DNA of 64,000 nt from Cricetomys ansorgei (lineage: Eukaryota; Chordata; Mammalia; Rodentia; Nesomyidae): positions 66,442,501 to 66,506,500 of the forward strand of contig JAMJFZ010000199.1 in assembly GCA_026225945.1 (NCBI GenBank). The letters run 5' to 3'. The stretch's first letter is position 1, and the number at the start of each line of letters is the position of its first letter. Made by a program: the position numbers and the translations under genes. Below are positions 35,048 through 47,847 of this stretch, piece after piece. The notes under the pieces are model-generated. The model had not been told where the DNA came from and searched no databases. It saw nothing but the letters and a program-made list of their open reading frames with translations.

Positions 35048-35920
35048 TAAGGGAAGTTTTCTATATGAACTGGTACATGACCTATCTAGAAAAATATTCC
35101 ATATGTTCTTTGAAAGATGCTTTGCTGACTTTCATTTCCAGATCCTTCTGTAGCAGTGTGGCTGTTGTTCAAATCTTCTCTTTGTTCTTTATCTGTTATC
35201 TGATGTTCAAACAGGAGGTATTCAGAATCTCAGTGACTTTGAATGGTATATACTCCACTCAGTTCTATGAGGTTTCCTTCATGTACTTTGTGTTATTATA
35301 ATTAGCTGCCTGGAATATTGCTCTATATAGTATGATTGTCATGAGATGACAACAAATGTTCTACTTTTAACACTTGAGGGTTGAAAATCTGTAAGCCATT
35401 ACATGTACAGATACCATTGCCCTGTTTTCATGCCACCTTTCATGGACCCTGAACTTAAGGATCTACATGAGGTCATAATGTGCTATGTGTCATCTAGTGA
35501 CTCAGCCTGTATTTTACATTCACTTCGTAATTCCTCTATTTCTTTCCTATCTGGAATTTCTTCCTCTCTCAATATCTAGATTTTTATTATGTACTCTGTT
35601 GTTACTTCGGTGATTTATTTTTTTTTGATCGGCACAAAACTAAGTAGTAAAGAGATAGACACTTTTTCTTTAGTTCCCCCCTATCTTAGTAGACCTGCTG
35701 CTTTGAGGGATAAGGAAATTTTAAAGAATACTTTATTGTCTGAAAAATTCATACTTGCATAGTATGTTTTGATCAAATCCCTGTACTTTAACTCTACCCT
35801 TACTACCTAACTTCTCCTTCCTTATTTCATGTACACTTTTTCTTTTTAAAGCCATTCAACTGTAAATGTGGACAGTGTGTGTGCATGCACAGAGCTATCC
35901 ACATACATAGATAACCTTAG
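35048..35920. other. No gene seen
   Basis: The 109-codon plus-strand frame at 34972-35301 starts inside the B1 and has no splice support. Confidence 0.5.
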
Positions 35921-35924
35921 GGAC

Positions 35925-36187
35925 CACATCCTTGAAGAAAACTGGCTCTGCCTCCCTCAGCTTTATGAAGTGGGCTTCGTATCTACGGTGGAGCTTTGGG
36001 CGACTTGGTCCTGTGCAGGTTCCTGCTTGCTGTTGTAGCTGTTGTGAGTAAATTCGAGCATTTTCCCTGTCATGTCTGAGAAATACTGACTGGAGCGCTC
36101 ATCCTCAGTGACCACTGCTTTGTAGTTTGTCTGTGATCTTCTGCAGTGATGATCCCCGAGCCTTGTGATGATGACAATTTTGGAGAA
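35925..36187 (-). mobile_element. LINE-1 (rodent Lx type) 3' UTR fragment
   Basis: The plus strand reads gaaaactggctctgcctccct, ggcttcgtatctac, gtcctgtgcaggttcctgcttgctgttgtagctgttgtgag, cctgtcatgtctgagaaatactg, gatccccgagccttgtgatgatgac, a diverged complement of the L1 3' UTR. Confidence 0.6.
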
Positions 36188-36189
36188 AT

Positions 36190-36205
36190 AAACACACACA
36201 CACAT

Positions 36206-36236
<31 letters not shown>
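36190..36236. repeat. (AC)n/(TA)n microsatellite
   Basis: About 20 AC units with one AT interruption, passing into tatatata. Confidence 0.95.
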
Positions 36237-36829
36237 ATGCATTTTTCAGGTAGTTCTTGAGTCTTTAAGCCATGTACTTCATATTTCAACTAATCCGAAA
36301 TCTCAAGAAACATAATTTCCATCTGTTCATATGTAATACTGAGGCAATAGATTTAGTGAGAAGTCCATTGGCTTTGTGACTAATATTATCTGCTCTGAAT
36401 TATTGCATTTATTGTCCGTGGTTCAAAAGACATATTTCACTATTGACAAGTAGCAAGGTTCTAGTTTTTCATTTGTAAGAGGGATTATGATTGCATATTA
36501 AATGATGTTGATGTTATTTTTGATTATATATTTCTGATTTTATTATATGTTTACTTTTGGAGTACAAAGTAACAAGAAACATATAATACAAATTATGACC
36601 CAATAAGGATGATAAGTGTTATCATTAATCTAAATTTCCATAAAGATCATTTTGAAAAATAATTACCTCTGCACAGATAAGTGTATCTTTTTTCTCAGAG
36701 ATACCTGTAGGAAAATCTGTCTCTGCTTTGTGATGGATTGGTTTTAGAGGATTTAATAGTCTACAAGAAAAGGAAAAAAACATATTTCCATTCATTGGTA
36801 TGAAGAACATTTATTTTCTAAAAAATATG

Positions 36830-36867
<38 letters not shown>

Positions 36868-37460
36868 CCCAATATTGATCAGAAAAACTTCTTATTGCAG
36901 TGGATAATAATGATTGCAGACATCTGTTACTATTCAAAGTACTGAAAATAAGGAATTATGAGCACCCAGCTATATGTGGGACATCTGTATCAGTGCCCCA
37001 CTCCATGTAGTACTCAGGGAAAGAACAGAAGAACCAGATGATGAGAAGTGCTGAGATTGCTGGCCTCTGGGCATAACATGACTGCAGCACACATGAACTC
37101 ACTGAAGGTATGGCTATCTATATGAGGCGTGCACAAGATTAAGCCAGTTAAAAATCCCAGAATGGATTGAGGAGGGACTCCCAGGGACCCACCTAGGTTT
37201 GGAGCTATTTAAAGCTGAAGGCCACAGGAGGAGGGAAATTGTGGCCACTGCTAAGCTACTCATTCCTCAGTGGACAAATCCATGCCCACGAAAAAATGAG
37301 CAACATTAATTGGACTTTGTAGGTTAAATAAATAAATATATAAAGAGAACATGAAGTTGGAGGTGTGATGTGATAGAGGAGTTCGAGAGGGAATTAGAGG
37401 TGAAAGGCAGGTTTGAATATTCAAAGTACATGTAATATGCATGAAATTTTCAAGGAATAA

Positions 37461-37464
<4 letters not shown>
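36237..37464. other. No gene; (TA)n at 36834-36865
   Basis: Unique apart from a 16-unit TA run in the middle. Confidence 0.5.
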
Positions 37465-37508
<44 letters not shown>

Positions 37509-37632
37509 GTACACACAAATACACATATTATATATATGTATATATTTGTGTGTGTATATATACATATATACAAATTATATATATATATATGTATATATAT
37601 TATAAAATATAGTATAAATTATGTATATATAA
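37465..37632. repeat. (AT)n compound tract with inverted CA/TG arms
   Basis: About 20 AT units, then an acacacaaat ... atttgtgtgt inverted pair, then further TA repeats to 37632. Open frames here (Tyr/Ile runs) are artefacts. Confidence 0.93.
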
Positions 37633-38289
37633 TTGGGAAGTTTTGAAATTTTCAAATACAGAAAGCTATTTTGAGCATCCATAATATTTAGAAAACTCAG
37701 AGAAACTGCATAATATATCAGGATTTAACATAAGCCTACTAAGTGTGAGGGCCTTATTACCCAGAGGAGATTTAAGACCAAATGTTTGATGTAAACTAGC
37801 ATGAGTTATTGGCTCTATTAATCTGAGCTGAAAACGTGTACATACTATTGTCAAAGGTTTCAGACTTAGAACCCCTTCTACCATGATTCTTTCATGAAAG
37901 CTGCAATAATCAAAACATGAGAGTTTGCTCATTTCAAGCAAAGATTGTGTTAATACCTTAATTAGTGCTAGCTTGTGTAAATGAGAATCTGAAAAACAAT
38001 GACTGTCTTTGGATTACCAAGAGCATTCCTGTAGTAGGTATAAAATGTTTGGGTCTTGGTTTCTAAGTTCCAAAACTGAAATTATTATTGCTTTCTCAAA
38101 TTTAAATCCCCAGAGTCTTCAGTGACCCTATTATTCATCCAGCAGACATATAACGTTCTGTCAATCTAACTAAAACTAAATGTTCTTACCCTCTTTGTAC
38201 AAATGTATGAAGTGATAAGATTCTATCCCTACAACATAATCATCACATATTCAAAAGAGTTTTGGTAAGTTACCATCGTAAGAGCTGAG
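37633..38289. other. No gene seen
   Basis: Unique sequence. The minus-strand frame at 37666-37941 has no support. Confidence 0.5.
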
Positions 38290-38445
38290 TTTGGGGTTCT
38301 GAAGTCAAATAGACGTCTTGCTTTGGTTCCTACTGGGTAGGTGTGTGGTCTTTGTAATCTCATTCTGTGCCTGTTTGCTCAGAATCTTGTGTGCAAACTC
38401 TCAATACTCATTACCAAGTTTAGCATAAAAATTAAATATGAAAAC
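38290..38445 (+). mobile_element. MIR-type SINE relic
   Basis: The order gggttctgaagtcaaatagacg, ttggttcctactgggtaggtgtgtggtcttt, gtaatctcattctgtgcctgtttgctcagaatc, gcataaaaattaaatatg follows MIR (gagtcagacagacctgg ... actagctgtgtgaccttgg ... taacctctctgtgcctcagtttcc ... aggattaaatgag). Confidence 0.6.
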
Positions 38446-38999
38446 TGGAGAGGTGTTTTCAACAGTATCACTTCCATATTCAAATTTTTAGCATCACGAT
38501 GAACCTTTTTATAGAAACTGTTTCATTTAAAACTATCTTAATTAGTTCAAATTATAACTACTTGTATGTGCAATCCCTGAAAAGCCAGGAAGCTAGACTT
38601 GATATCACTACTTTACTCTGATTCTCTCCAGCATTTTTCATTTTTTGTGATCATGAGTGATTTAAAACCTTTTCCCCTCTTTCTAGCTGAAAGTTCTCCA
38701 TCAGTAGATGCTTCTGAAAAATTGTCTAGGCCAAGGACATTCTTCCTCAAAGTTTTAAAAATAAGTATACCACACATTAATTTAGCCACTGATCTTGGAA
38801 AAGGAGTTGAGAGTCAGTCCAAAGAGTAGGTGTAAATTAAATATGCATATGATTAAATGATATCTAGAGGCATGAATCAAACATACAAGTGCCACAGGCT
38901 CATCCTTCTCTGCCTCACTTTGCATGCTTGTGAGTAATAAATTAATTGCTTTAAATCATGGATTTTTTTTTATCCATCCTTTACTATAAGTTATAAGCT
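38446..38999. other. No gene supported
   Basis: The plus-strand frame at 38599-38829 begins near an acceptor-like cccctctttctag (38692), but the only following donor is the weak AATAA-gtatac at about 38764. I do not call it an exon. Confidence 0.4.
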
Positions 39000-39105
39000 A
39001 AATAAGGATAGAAATGTTGACACGTGATTTATGGCTCCATTCTTTTCCTCTGAGAATAGTATTGTCTGGCATGTAGTTGACATCTGTGAATGCTGATTGA
39101 GTTAA
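39000..39105 (+). mobile_element. L2-like 3'-end relic, tentative
   Basis: tattgtctggcatgtagttgacatctgtgaatgctgattgagttaatgagc resembles 'cagtgcctggcacatagtaggtgctcaataaatatttgttgaatgaatga'. Confidence 0.4.
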
Positions 39106-39894
39106 TGAGCAAAATGAGATAAGAATTCAGTGATTTAAGAGACACAGGATGTTTACTCTTTCCTCAGATAAGCTTGCATCTACATGATCCTTTTACAATT
39201 ACTGCTTCCTAAGTAAGATCAAGATGATCCACTGTGTGCTATGGAAAGACAGCTATGAACGATCACAGACACAGACATAGTGATGCAGAAGACAATCCAT
39301 TATATTCAGTGCTAGGTAAAGCCTAGTTTATCTTTAAAATAAAGCATGATTAGGCTTAGATTGGCCTTGTTTGGAGAATCTCTGTCTGAACTTAGGAGCT
39401 CAATTCCCTCAGGTCTACTGTGGGAATTAAATTTGACAATGTCTATAAAGCACAATTGAACTCTGAGAAAACAGCTCATTGTGGGAACTAGAAAAAAATA
39501 CATCTCTTTGACTTTGATTTCTGTGATTGTTTCCCATATTTTTATTTACCCATTTTAAGGTGTATTTATAGCTTTTATTGCTATGTATGAGACTAAATAC
39601 ATGTATGTGCACCATGTGTATGCATTGCCCACAATAGCCAGAAGAGTGTTGGATCTTTTGAAATCCCAACATAGCAAAGAATGAACATATAGCTTTCTAT
39701 CTATGATGGTTTTTTTTTTTTCCTGATTGCACTATTTTTGGTACAGGCCTGCCTGCTAATTAACTTGGGCAGTCCAGGTTGCATACATTGTACCAGCTGG
39801 AAACTGCCTTCTTCTGATTTTCATATTATTAAAAATCTTCTGATGAAGTTTAAGACCATGGGCTGATCTAGATCAAACAGATTCATATATGGTT
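39106..39894. other. No gene seen
   Basis: Around 39410-39465 (gtgggaattaaatttgacaatgtctataaagcaca) there is weak likeness to the MIR 3' half. Otherwise unique. Confidence 0.4.
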
Positions 39895-40275
39895 CTTGTC
39901 TGTGAGAGTTTAAATGAGTAGTTTCCCTTATAGACTCCTGTGGTTGAATGCTTAGAACCCAGCTGGTAGACTTGTTTGGGAAGGATAGGAGGTGTGGTAT
40001 TGTTGGAGGTGTATCACTGGAGTGGGCTCTGAGGTTTCAAAAACTCATACCATTCCAGTTTACTTTATTTCTCTGCCTCTTACTTGCCAATGAGAAAGTA
40101 CACCCTCAGTGTCTTCTGCAGCACCATGCCTACCTGTCTCTGCCATGTTTCCTGTTATGATGGTCATGACTCTAACTTTTGCAACTGTGAGTCCCAAATA
40201 AAATGTTTTCTTTTGTAGATAATCTTGGTCATAGTGTATTGTCAGAACAATAGAAACGTAACTAAGGCACCACAA
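39895..40275. mobile_element. Rodent interspersed repeat (caccatgcct/ctaactaagac type)
   Basis: Blocks in order: ggttgaatgcttagaaccc, ggaggtgtggtattgttggaggtgtatcactgg, tgggctctgaggttt, cagcaccatgcctacctgtctctgccatgtttcc, ctgtgagtcccaaataaaatgttttc, gtagataatcttggtcatagtgt, gaaacgtaactaaggca. This is the complementary orientation of the family seen at 49690. Confidence 0.82.
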
Positions 40276-41837
40276 CCAGTTTTTGTACAGGTAGCAAACA
40301 ACTTCCCAGTAAGCTGTCATAAATTGACTAAAGTCACAGATATAGTCACAAATGAAAGTTAACCTCATCCCATGAAGACATTTGCAAACTGTCTAGAACA
40401 ATGTATTGCCTTCTGTTGGCTCTCGGTAAGGAAGAAACATTTGCCATAAATTCAGTGTCATTGTTTAAAAGATTAAAACATTCATCCTCCCAGTCCTCTT
40501 GAATAGAGCAAAAACCAGATCTAAATATAGGTATTTCAAATATAACTCAGTCATTAATACATAGAAAAGATGCAAAACATTGATGAGCTACTGTGCCAAT
40601 GTGCTAAAAATAGCTGTTATGTATACATTATTTTTTCCTTTTGTGAAGCTCTCTCAAGTTCAGTTGTGGCATTCCTGTTAACAACATGCAGTCACAGCTG
40701 GTCTGCCTCAAGGTTTCACATGAGGATGTGGTGTCAGAGAGGCTCGTGAACTATCATCCATCCAGGACAACCAGTGAAGGACATCTGGATGAAAACTAGG
40801 GCTTCAGACTATAAAAGCAGTACCATTCCCACGCCTATCTTTAGTTTTTCATAACTTTTACCAATTGGAGCACTGGGCCACTTGTTGTCACCCTTGCTCT
40901 GTGCCTGTAGGGCTGGGGTCAATAGTGAGGATTATTACTATCCATGACATATGAACTAGAATCCTAGAGGGTTACTAACCTAATAATCTTTCAGGACTGT
41001 TAACATCCATACCTCTAGCTCTTTGTCTTAAGGATGAGATAGAGACATAGAGACACAGCTCATTATATTTAAGAGCCTTACAAAAAATGGACAAACCTTT
41101 GTGTATACTTCCCACACTACAGGAAGCAACTCTATGAATGTGTGTTTCTTCATCTTTTGTATATTTTTTTTCTCTACCTGTTGGTGAGAATACAATCTGA
41201 AGAGTCTTATAGTCCTTAATTTCCAGTTGCTGATTTTGTTCTGAGCTCTTTATACACTAAAAGATAAGACTTGGTGTAACCTGAAAAGGATAAGGTCTGA
41301 AAGTTGAATGGTGCTGAATTTGAAACAGGCTTCTTATGAGTACTCTGTTGCCCAGCCTACTGCCCTTCACCCACTGCAATAGGAGTCATCTATCCATTCT
41401 GAAGTACTCATGCATCAGTTATACATTTTCCTCAAGCATCATTGGAAAGCCCACTGCCAGTGGTGATGAACTGACTGATGGGTGAGAGCTTAAGTACAGA
41501 CTTTTCTGTTTCTTCTGATTTCCTCCTCAGTTGGCAGTCTCCTCAGCCTGATCCCAGAGCTTCCAATTTTCTTATATGGTTTTTCTTGGAAATGTTAAAG
41601 TTTTCTATGGTGAACTTCATGGCCATCTGCAGAAATGTGCCCCATTTTCTACCCATGCCCAAAAGCATGTGCTTTTGGTATGTAATACTTTAAAGAGATG
41701 TTGTAGATGACAGTTTTGACATACTGTTGTTCTTCTGTCACAATAAGAAAAAAAAACCTAGAAATTCCTGTGTCTAATAGTAAATGCTGCACCTGGCAGC
41801 AATCTGCCATCTATTTCTTTAAGAAGACATATCTGCA

Positions 41838-41840
<3 letters not shown>
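40276..41840. other. No gene seen
   Basis: Unique sequence without splice-bounded frames. Confidence 0.5.

Positions 41841-41896
<56 letters not shown>
41841..41896. repeat. (AT)n microsatellite
   Basis: About 28 uninterrupted AT units. Confidence 0.97.
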
Positions 41897-41899
<3 letters not shown>

Positions 41900-42068
41900 C
41901 ATCTTTTGTGTTATCTTTTACATATTTACATTGACTTATAGTCAGAGTTTCTTGAATCATGTGACATGTTTGTTCATGGCATGGTTAATAAAATGAATAG
42001 GAAGTCAGTGTCAAAATTCACAGGGCATACCCTGTTTTAAAATCATATCTATATTCAATACTTCGAAT

Positions 42069-42259
42069 CAATGGTTCTTAACTTTCCTAATGCTGTGACC
42101 CTTTAATATACTTCCTCATGTTGAATTGACACCCCATCCATAAACTTATTTTTTGCTACTTCACAACTGTAATTTTGTTACTGAACAATGTCTTAGTTCC
42201 TAAGATAATCAGAAATATGTGTTTCCTGATGGTTGAGGCCCACAGGTTGAGAAACACTG
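42069..42259 (+). mobile_element. URR1-type hAT nonautonomous DNA transposon, near full length
   Basis: Begins caatggttcttaac and ends gttgagaaacactg, which are imperfect inverted repeats (11 of 14 match). Between them lie cctaatgctgtgaccctttaatatacttcctcatgttg, ttgctacttcacaactgtaattttgttactg and ggcccacaggttgagaaac, all characteristic of the rodent URR1 element. The target-site duplication is not recognisable. Confidence 0.88.
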
Positions 42260-42546
42260 TTAAACTCACATACCTCAAATATGTTTAGTTAGAATTAAAT
42301 CTCCAGAGTCATACAGTGACTTGATGATTCCATTTAAGACATTGTCTCAATTTTAAACCATTTGTGTAGTCACTAATCTTAGCATCCAGAAGCACCTAGC
42401 ACCTAGTCTTGTCCATATGACAGAAAGACAAAGATTAATTAATAAGTTGAAAATCCTTTTAAGTGATTCATTTTTTTCTTCTTTGATTTTCTCTCATGTC
42501 CGTTTCTCCCTCTTCCATTTGATCTACTATTTTCCATTTCTCCATG

Positions 42547-42547
<1 letters not shown>

Positions 42548-42577
<30 letters not shown>

Positions 42578-42589
42578 CGGTGATGATGG
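42548..42589. repeat. (GAT)n trinucleotide repeat
   Basis: About 13 GAT/TGA units with one ACG interruption. Apparent poly-Asp or poly-Met frames are artefacts. Confidence 0.95.
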
Positions 42590-45270
42590 TATCATTGTTA
42601 AAAGCAGGTATAATCATAGAAAGCTTTGCTTTAAGTAATTTTGGTTCAAATCTCATTCCATATTCTTTGGTTATAGAAACTAGTGATTTCTCTAAACAGG
42701 TATATCATGATCTACAAATAAGAATAATGCATATATCCCAAACGGCTCTTCCGAAGAATAAGTAGAAACATGAATTATTAGCATAGATTTGACAGGCAGT
42801 GATATTTCAATGAACTGAGGCTGCCGTTGTGACTGACATCATCATTCTTATCTACAACTCAAGTATCCTCAGAGGAGTAAACTGTGGAGCCCTAAATCCA
42901 GGCATTTGTAAGCACTGTCAAATCCCTTGCTGCTTCAGATTTAGAAAGAGTATTGACAACGTACTAGATCCTCAAAATTAAAACATTAGAAAACTGAGTT
43001 ATAAGAAGAAAAATGATGGGTGATTATGGATACTTAGAAATTTCTACTGAAAACAACAGAAGAAATGCTGGTTATAAGTTAACCTGAAGTTCCTTTAGGT
43101 AAAAGAAAAAAATCACTAGAGAAAAATAATTTTATTTTTTATGAATTATGCCATTGATTTATGCAGCTATAAACTCCCACATAGCTTCCACAGTCAAAGT
43201 TGGCCTAGTAAAAACAACCACAAAAACAATTATTTGCTTTAATAGGTTGTTTAGAATTCACTAAAATTATCTGCACTAATTAGCCGTCAGCATACTGTTC
43301 AAATTTAGGAGAGAAAACACACATTTAAAATACATTTTACTCCTTTATTTTTAATTAAAAGTAAATTCACTCAGTGCAGGGACAGACAAATACTAAGCCT
43401 AATTTTATTTAAAAGTTACATGAATGTATTTTTCTAATGCTAGAATGGCTTTGGAAAAATAACCTTGAATTTTCAGTAGACAAACAAATTGAAACATGCT
43501 ATTATTCTTTTGACAATAAGGTATATTGGTTTGCAGCCTGGGAACACTTTAAGATGTATTACTTTTTATCTCCATTGGTTATTTTGATTTGCAAATTGTC
43601 TTACCCTGAAGACTATCTAGTATCTGATATTCTCCTAGATTTTATTTAATGGTTTAGGTGATGTAATCCACTTTCTGCTTTATCTGGTTTTTTATCAAGC
43701 TTGTCAAATCAAAAGAAAACCTTTGTCCTCATTTGATATGAAGCTCATTTGATATAATCTGTCCAAGGTTAGTATAGCAGAGAAATGGCAAATTTGGGGT
43801 ATGAATACGATAAACCAGAGGCTTTTACCTGCTTTGTGTCTTTCACACTGACATGACTTGGTAACATGCTGTATACCTCAGACTCTCAAGACATTTCTTT
43901 GGACTCTTCCAGTTTTCCAAGACTGTATGCAGTCATGCATGCTTAAAGTTCAAATGTACATTAGAAAAAGTGGGAACCATTATAAATTGCTAAGAAACAG
44001 CATTCATTAACTAAGGCAGCATTTTGTTTCTAAAATAATAGTTGGAATAACTAAAACACCTCATGTTGTATGGAACAAAGTCAGAGACAGCTCCAGGCCA
44101 AGTGAAGATAAAAGAAAAATAACAAGACTTATAAACTGACATCATCCATCTCAACTGATCAATTGACTTCTGTTGTTTCACATGGAGAAATTCTATCTTT
44201 ATATAATTCTACAGAAAAAAATAGCAATTTAATGTATCAGCAACTTGAGGAGATAAGCTAAAACCCTTGAATAATCACCCTGTCACCAGGCTCCTTGATG
44301 CTAGTATGCTAGAAATATTAACAAAGATTTAATTTCCACATTAAAATTCTTGTTTGAAATGTTTTAATATTTCATTCTATCAATTTCAAAAGATTAATAT
44401 TTACTATAATCTACTTTATCTTGAAATTCAATACACTGTGTTCTGGGGGCATTATCATTTACTTGTACTTGCCATGCTCAGAGAAAGACATAGATTAAAT
44501 CCTTGATGTGTGTCATTAAACATTATGAAAATGGCTAATATTTCTGTTAGAGAAGAATACCCGGTTATGTTCTGTTATTAAGACAAAACACTAACTTACA
44601 CACACAATGTAAGTGTCATGAAAGCCTGGAGAAAATGCAAACATGTGCCTCCAACTTGGCAGCCTCTAGGAAGACGGACAGATATTGCATAACTTTACAG
44701 TCACTGAGTCTTATAGCTGGTCCTTCTTGGGAATGACAAGAGCAATTCCAAGAGTGAGCACAAAATTAGTCTAAGTACTTCCTCATTATGGCAAAGAGCA
44801 AATAAAATCAAACTGAAAATGCTGATTTTTAGGAAGATAGTGACCTATACTTTTGTGACATTTAGTTATAAAATCAGATTTGGAAGGGACAATCAAGCGG
44901 TGAATTTAGAGGAAGATGTCTTTGGAGAGCTCCAGGCTCAGAGTCCCAACAAGTCCCTGATTTTCATCCTGCCCTACTCTGACATTGTGTGCCAACTTCT
45001 ACCTCACTCTGCAGTACCAGATTCACCTCTTTTCAGACTTCTGTATTATTCACCACCATCACCTTGTCTCTGACATCTACTCCCTCTAATGTTTAATTCA
45101 CTCAGATTACCTATTTTGCTCTCTGAACTACAGTGACAAAGTCTCAAAAAACACCCAGCCACTGCTCTGCTTCTAAGTACCCATCAGTCCAATGATGCTC
45201 AGAATCACAAACAATTCTTCTGTCTCCTAAACAAGTCATATGACTTCATCCTTTTTCCATAGGAGACAGT

Positions 45271-45271
<1 letters not shown>
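42590..45271. other. Long unique stretch, no gene seen
   Basis: No exon supported. A short weak MIR-core likeness occurs at 43752-43825 (ctgtccaaggttagtatagcag). The part at 43230-43320 contains TTAATAGG, ACTAATTAGC and similar TAAT cores. Confidence 0.45.

Positions 45272-45342
<71 letters not shown>
45272..45342. repeat. (AC)n microsatellite, longest of the window
   Basis: About 35 uninterrupted AC units. The minus-strand poly-Val/Cys frame is an artefact. Confidence 0.98.
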
Positions 45343-45344
<2 letters not shown>

Positions 45345-46332
45345 TGAAAACATAGGTTGGGTTAGTTTCCATTCTCATACTTGACACCATGTCCCTAGGA
45401 TCTAAAATAGATCTTGTAACAGGGCACATGCTTAGGAAACAGACCATGTGCAATGGAGCATCTACATTTGTTAAATGGCTAGAAATCCTATAGACCAGTA
45501 TTGAGCCACAGTCCTATTATTGGATAACACACTTCAATATGAGTCATGGTTTGTCTATGAAAAAATGAATATACATTTAGAGTCTAATAAGTACATTGGA
45601 TCCACCTTGAAAGAGGAAATTGGTCGGTTGTTGTCAGCTGAAGAGTAAACTTCAGGCTCCTTATCTAGTAGTTACTTTTCTACATGAGACCTCACAATAT
45701 CTGTTTCATCTCTTTCACAGAGCTTCTGTTTCTGGATTCCATATTTTAGACATAACAGATTGTTTGCCAAGAAGCACTTATTATTCTCTCTGATTTTTAT
45801 ACCATCTGTTCACATGGGCTTGAACTGTCTCCCTTTTACTGCCCAGCACTGTGGAAGATGTTTAAAATGTCACTTCCATTGTGAAGACTCCCATGGACAG
45901 ATGTAGATATCCTCAGAGGATTTCACAACTGTATTCAAGATACTTTTGTTCCATCCTTATGTCAGTGTGATTCGTCTATATTTGTGAACTTCAATATCTT
46001 AAAGACAAAATCCAAGCCTTTGCAGAAAAAAAATATTCTGTCTTCTCCCATACCTTAATAATACCAGTTTTCAATAGTTCCTTTTTCTTTAATTTTTCAA
46101 ATTCCATCCTTTATCCTGCTTCTTTCATACCCTCTAAATCACTGCAATTTCTGGCTAAATGCTTAAACATGTTCTTTTGTCTTCCGGTCTCTTTGTATTG
46201 GCATGACTTTCTGTAGGCATGCAATAGTGGTGTATTTTAAATCTGAAGTTACTGCAGTTGAAAGCTATGGTTTTTGTACACATAATCTTGCTTTTTCTTA
46301 ACCAGGGTTCTTTAAAGAGTAGGGGAGTCAGA
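45343..46332. other. No gene seen
   Basis: Unique AT-rich sequence. Confidence 0.5.
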
Positions 46333-46425
46333 AGAGGTGGTATATGCCAGAATTCCTACCATTCAGGAAACTGTAGCAAGATTGCTGGGCCACATAGTGA
46401 GTTCCAGGCTACTCATACTTCAAGA
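46333..46425 (+). mobile_element. B1-like SINE relic
   Basis: gaggtggtatatgccagaattcctaccattcaggaaactgtagcaagattgctgggccacatagtgagttccaggctac is a diverged B1 body without clear tail. Confidence 0.6.
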
Positions 46426-46984
46426 TATGTACACACATACCTATATGTATGTATATACATATAGATATAATAAAAAAATAGAGCCTTTGAGAACTGAACT
46501 TGCTCTTGATCATGTGATCAGGAAAGGGTGAGCAAGCAGTGGCACAAACATCGTCTCATGATGGAAAGTAAATCTTTAACTGTCTGACCTGTAAATCTTA
46601 TAGTATTCTGAACAGATATGTCTGGAGGAAAGGGGATGGCTGAGCAATGTAGCTAGTGCAGCCTCCCACAGGAGATATGTCTGGTCATTGCCTGATCAAG
46701 TCTTGAGTAAAGCCTAATTGATCTATGTATAAATGATTAATAAAAATATTTTCAACTGTTAACTCTTATGATATGTAATTAAGCTAATGGTCCTGAATTA
46801 CAACGAAAAATGAGAATATGTTCTCTTATCCTCAAATTAATTTTGCTAAGTAGCTGGCTTACACCTCAAAAAAAAAACTAAATATGGCCTAGAGTCCTCT
46901 ACTAATATAACCTCCTCAAGAACATCATCCAGCTCTTCAAGAACTGAGTTTCATTGCTAGTGGAACTGCCCACTGCTCAAAAAA
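46426..46984. other. No gene seen
   Basis: A short imperfect CATA/TATA tract at 46430-46470, then unique sequence. Confidence 0.5.
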
Positions 46985-47766
46985 TTATCAGCATATTTGT
47001 TACCATTACAAATTTCAGCTAATTTACACTCACAGATCAGTGCCTTGCTCAGCCATTTAGAGAAGCTTCCTTCTGCAGCTGATGAGAACAAATGCAGAAA
47101 TCCATAGGCAGACATTATGCAGAAAATAGAAACCTTAGAACACTCAGTCCTAAATGGAATAGCTCCATCAATATTTCTCTATCCTCAGGGATCAGGAAAC
47201 CCCACTGAAGAATAGGCAAAAAGAGTATAAGAGCCAGAGGGATTGAAAGGACACCAAAAGGACATGGTGCTTTTGACATGACTGACACACATATGAACAC
47301 AGATTTCAGCAGCATGCACAGAGCCTGCCCAGGTCTAAACCAGATGGTCTCCTAGACCAGAAAAAAGAAATGGACACATGTCCCCATCCAATCAGAAACA
47401 GTGTTCAATTAATCACCATTGGTTAATAAAAATTTAGTTTCCTCCAAAGGATCCCAACTGGGGAAACAAACTATTCTTATGTTTGAGCTGCATGACCAGC
47501 AGTGGATGACCAAGGAAGAACAAACTCAGGGGCATCATTGGAGGTTCCTTGTCTCACAATGTCCAGTCAGAGATTTTCCTTTTATTTATTTTTTATTTTA
47601 TCTTATTTTTTTATTTTTATTTTATTGTATTTATATTTCTTTATTCTCACAGTTTACCTACATGTTCTTTGTGTATATATATTTCGGCTTCCACTTTAGT
47701 GTTTATATGGGATCTCTGAGTGTGAGAATGAGTGGCTCTCTATTTTTGTGCCCTCCTTGGGCACTT
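46985..47766 (+). mobile_element. LINE-1 (rodent Lx type) 3' UTR, truncated at both ends
   Basis: Sense-strand L1 3' UTR: gatcagtgccttgctcagccat, cactcagtcctaaatgg, agagccagagggattgaaagg, agcatgcacagagcctgcccagg, gagctgcatgaccagcagtggatgaccaaggaagaac, tcattggaggttccttgtctcacaatg, then T-rich region and gtgccctccttgggcac. The normal polypurine end is missing; the (TTATA)n array starts where it should continue. The 164-codon frame at 47419-47913 is this UTR plus the array, not a gene. Confidence 0.88.
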
Positions 47767-47847
47767 TATTATATTATATTATGTTATATTATATTATTAT
47801 ATTATATTATATTATATTATATTATATTATATTATATTATATTATAT
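47767..47847. repeat. (TTATA)n pentanucleotide array
   Basis: About 16 units, with small variations at the start, grown at the 3' side of the L1 remnant. Confidence 0.95.

Noticed and set aside
38692..38764. Possible exon after cccctctttctag
   Set aside because: The only donor is a weak gtatac, and the frame has no family resemblance.
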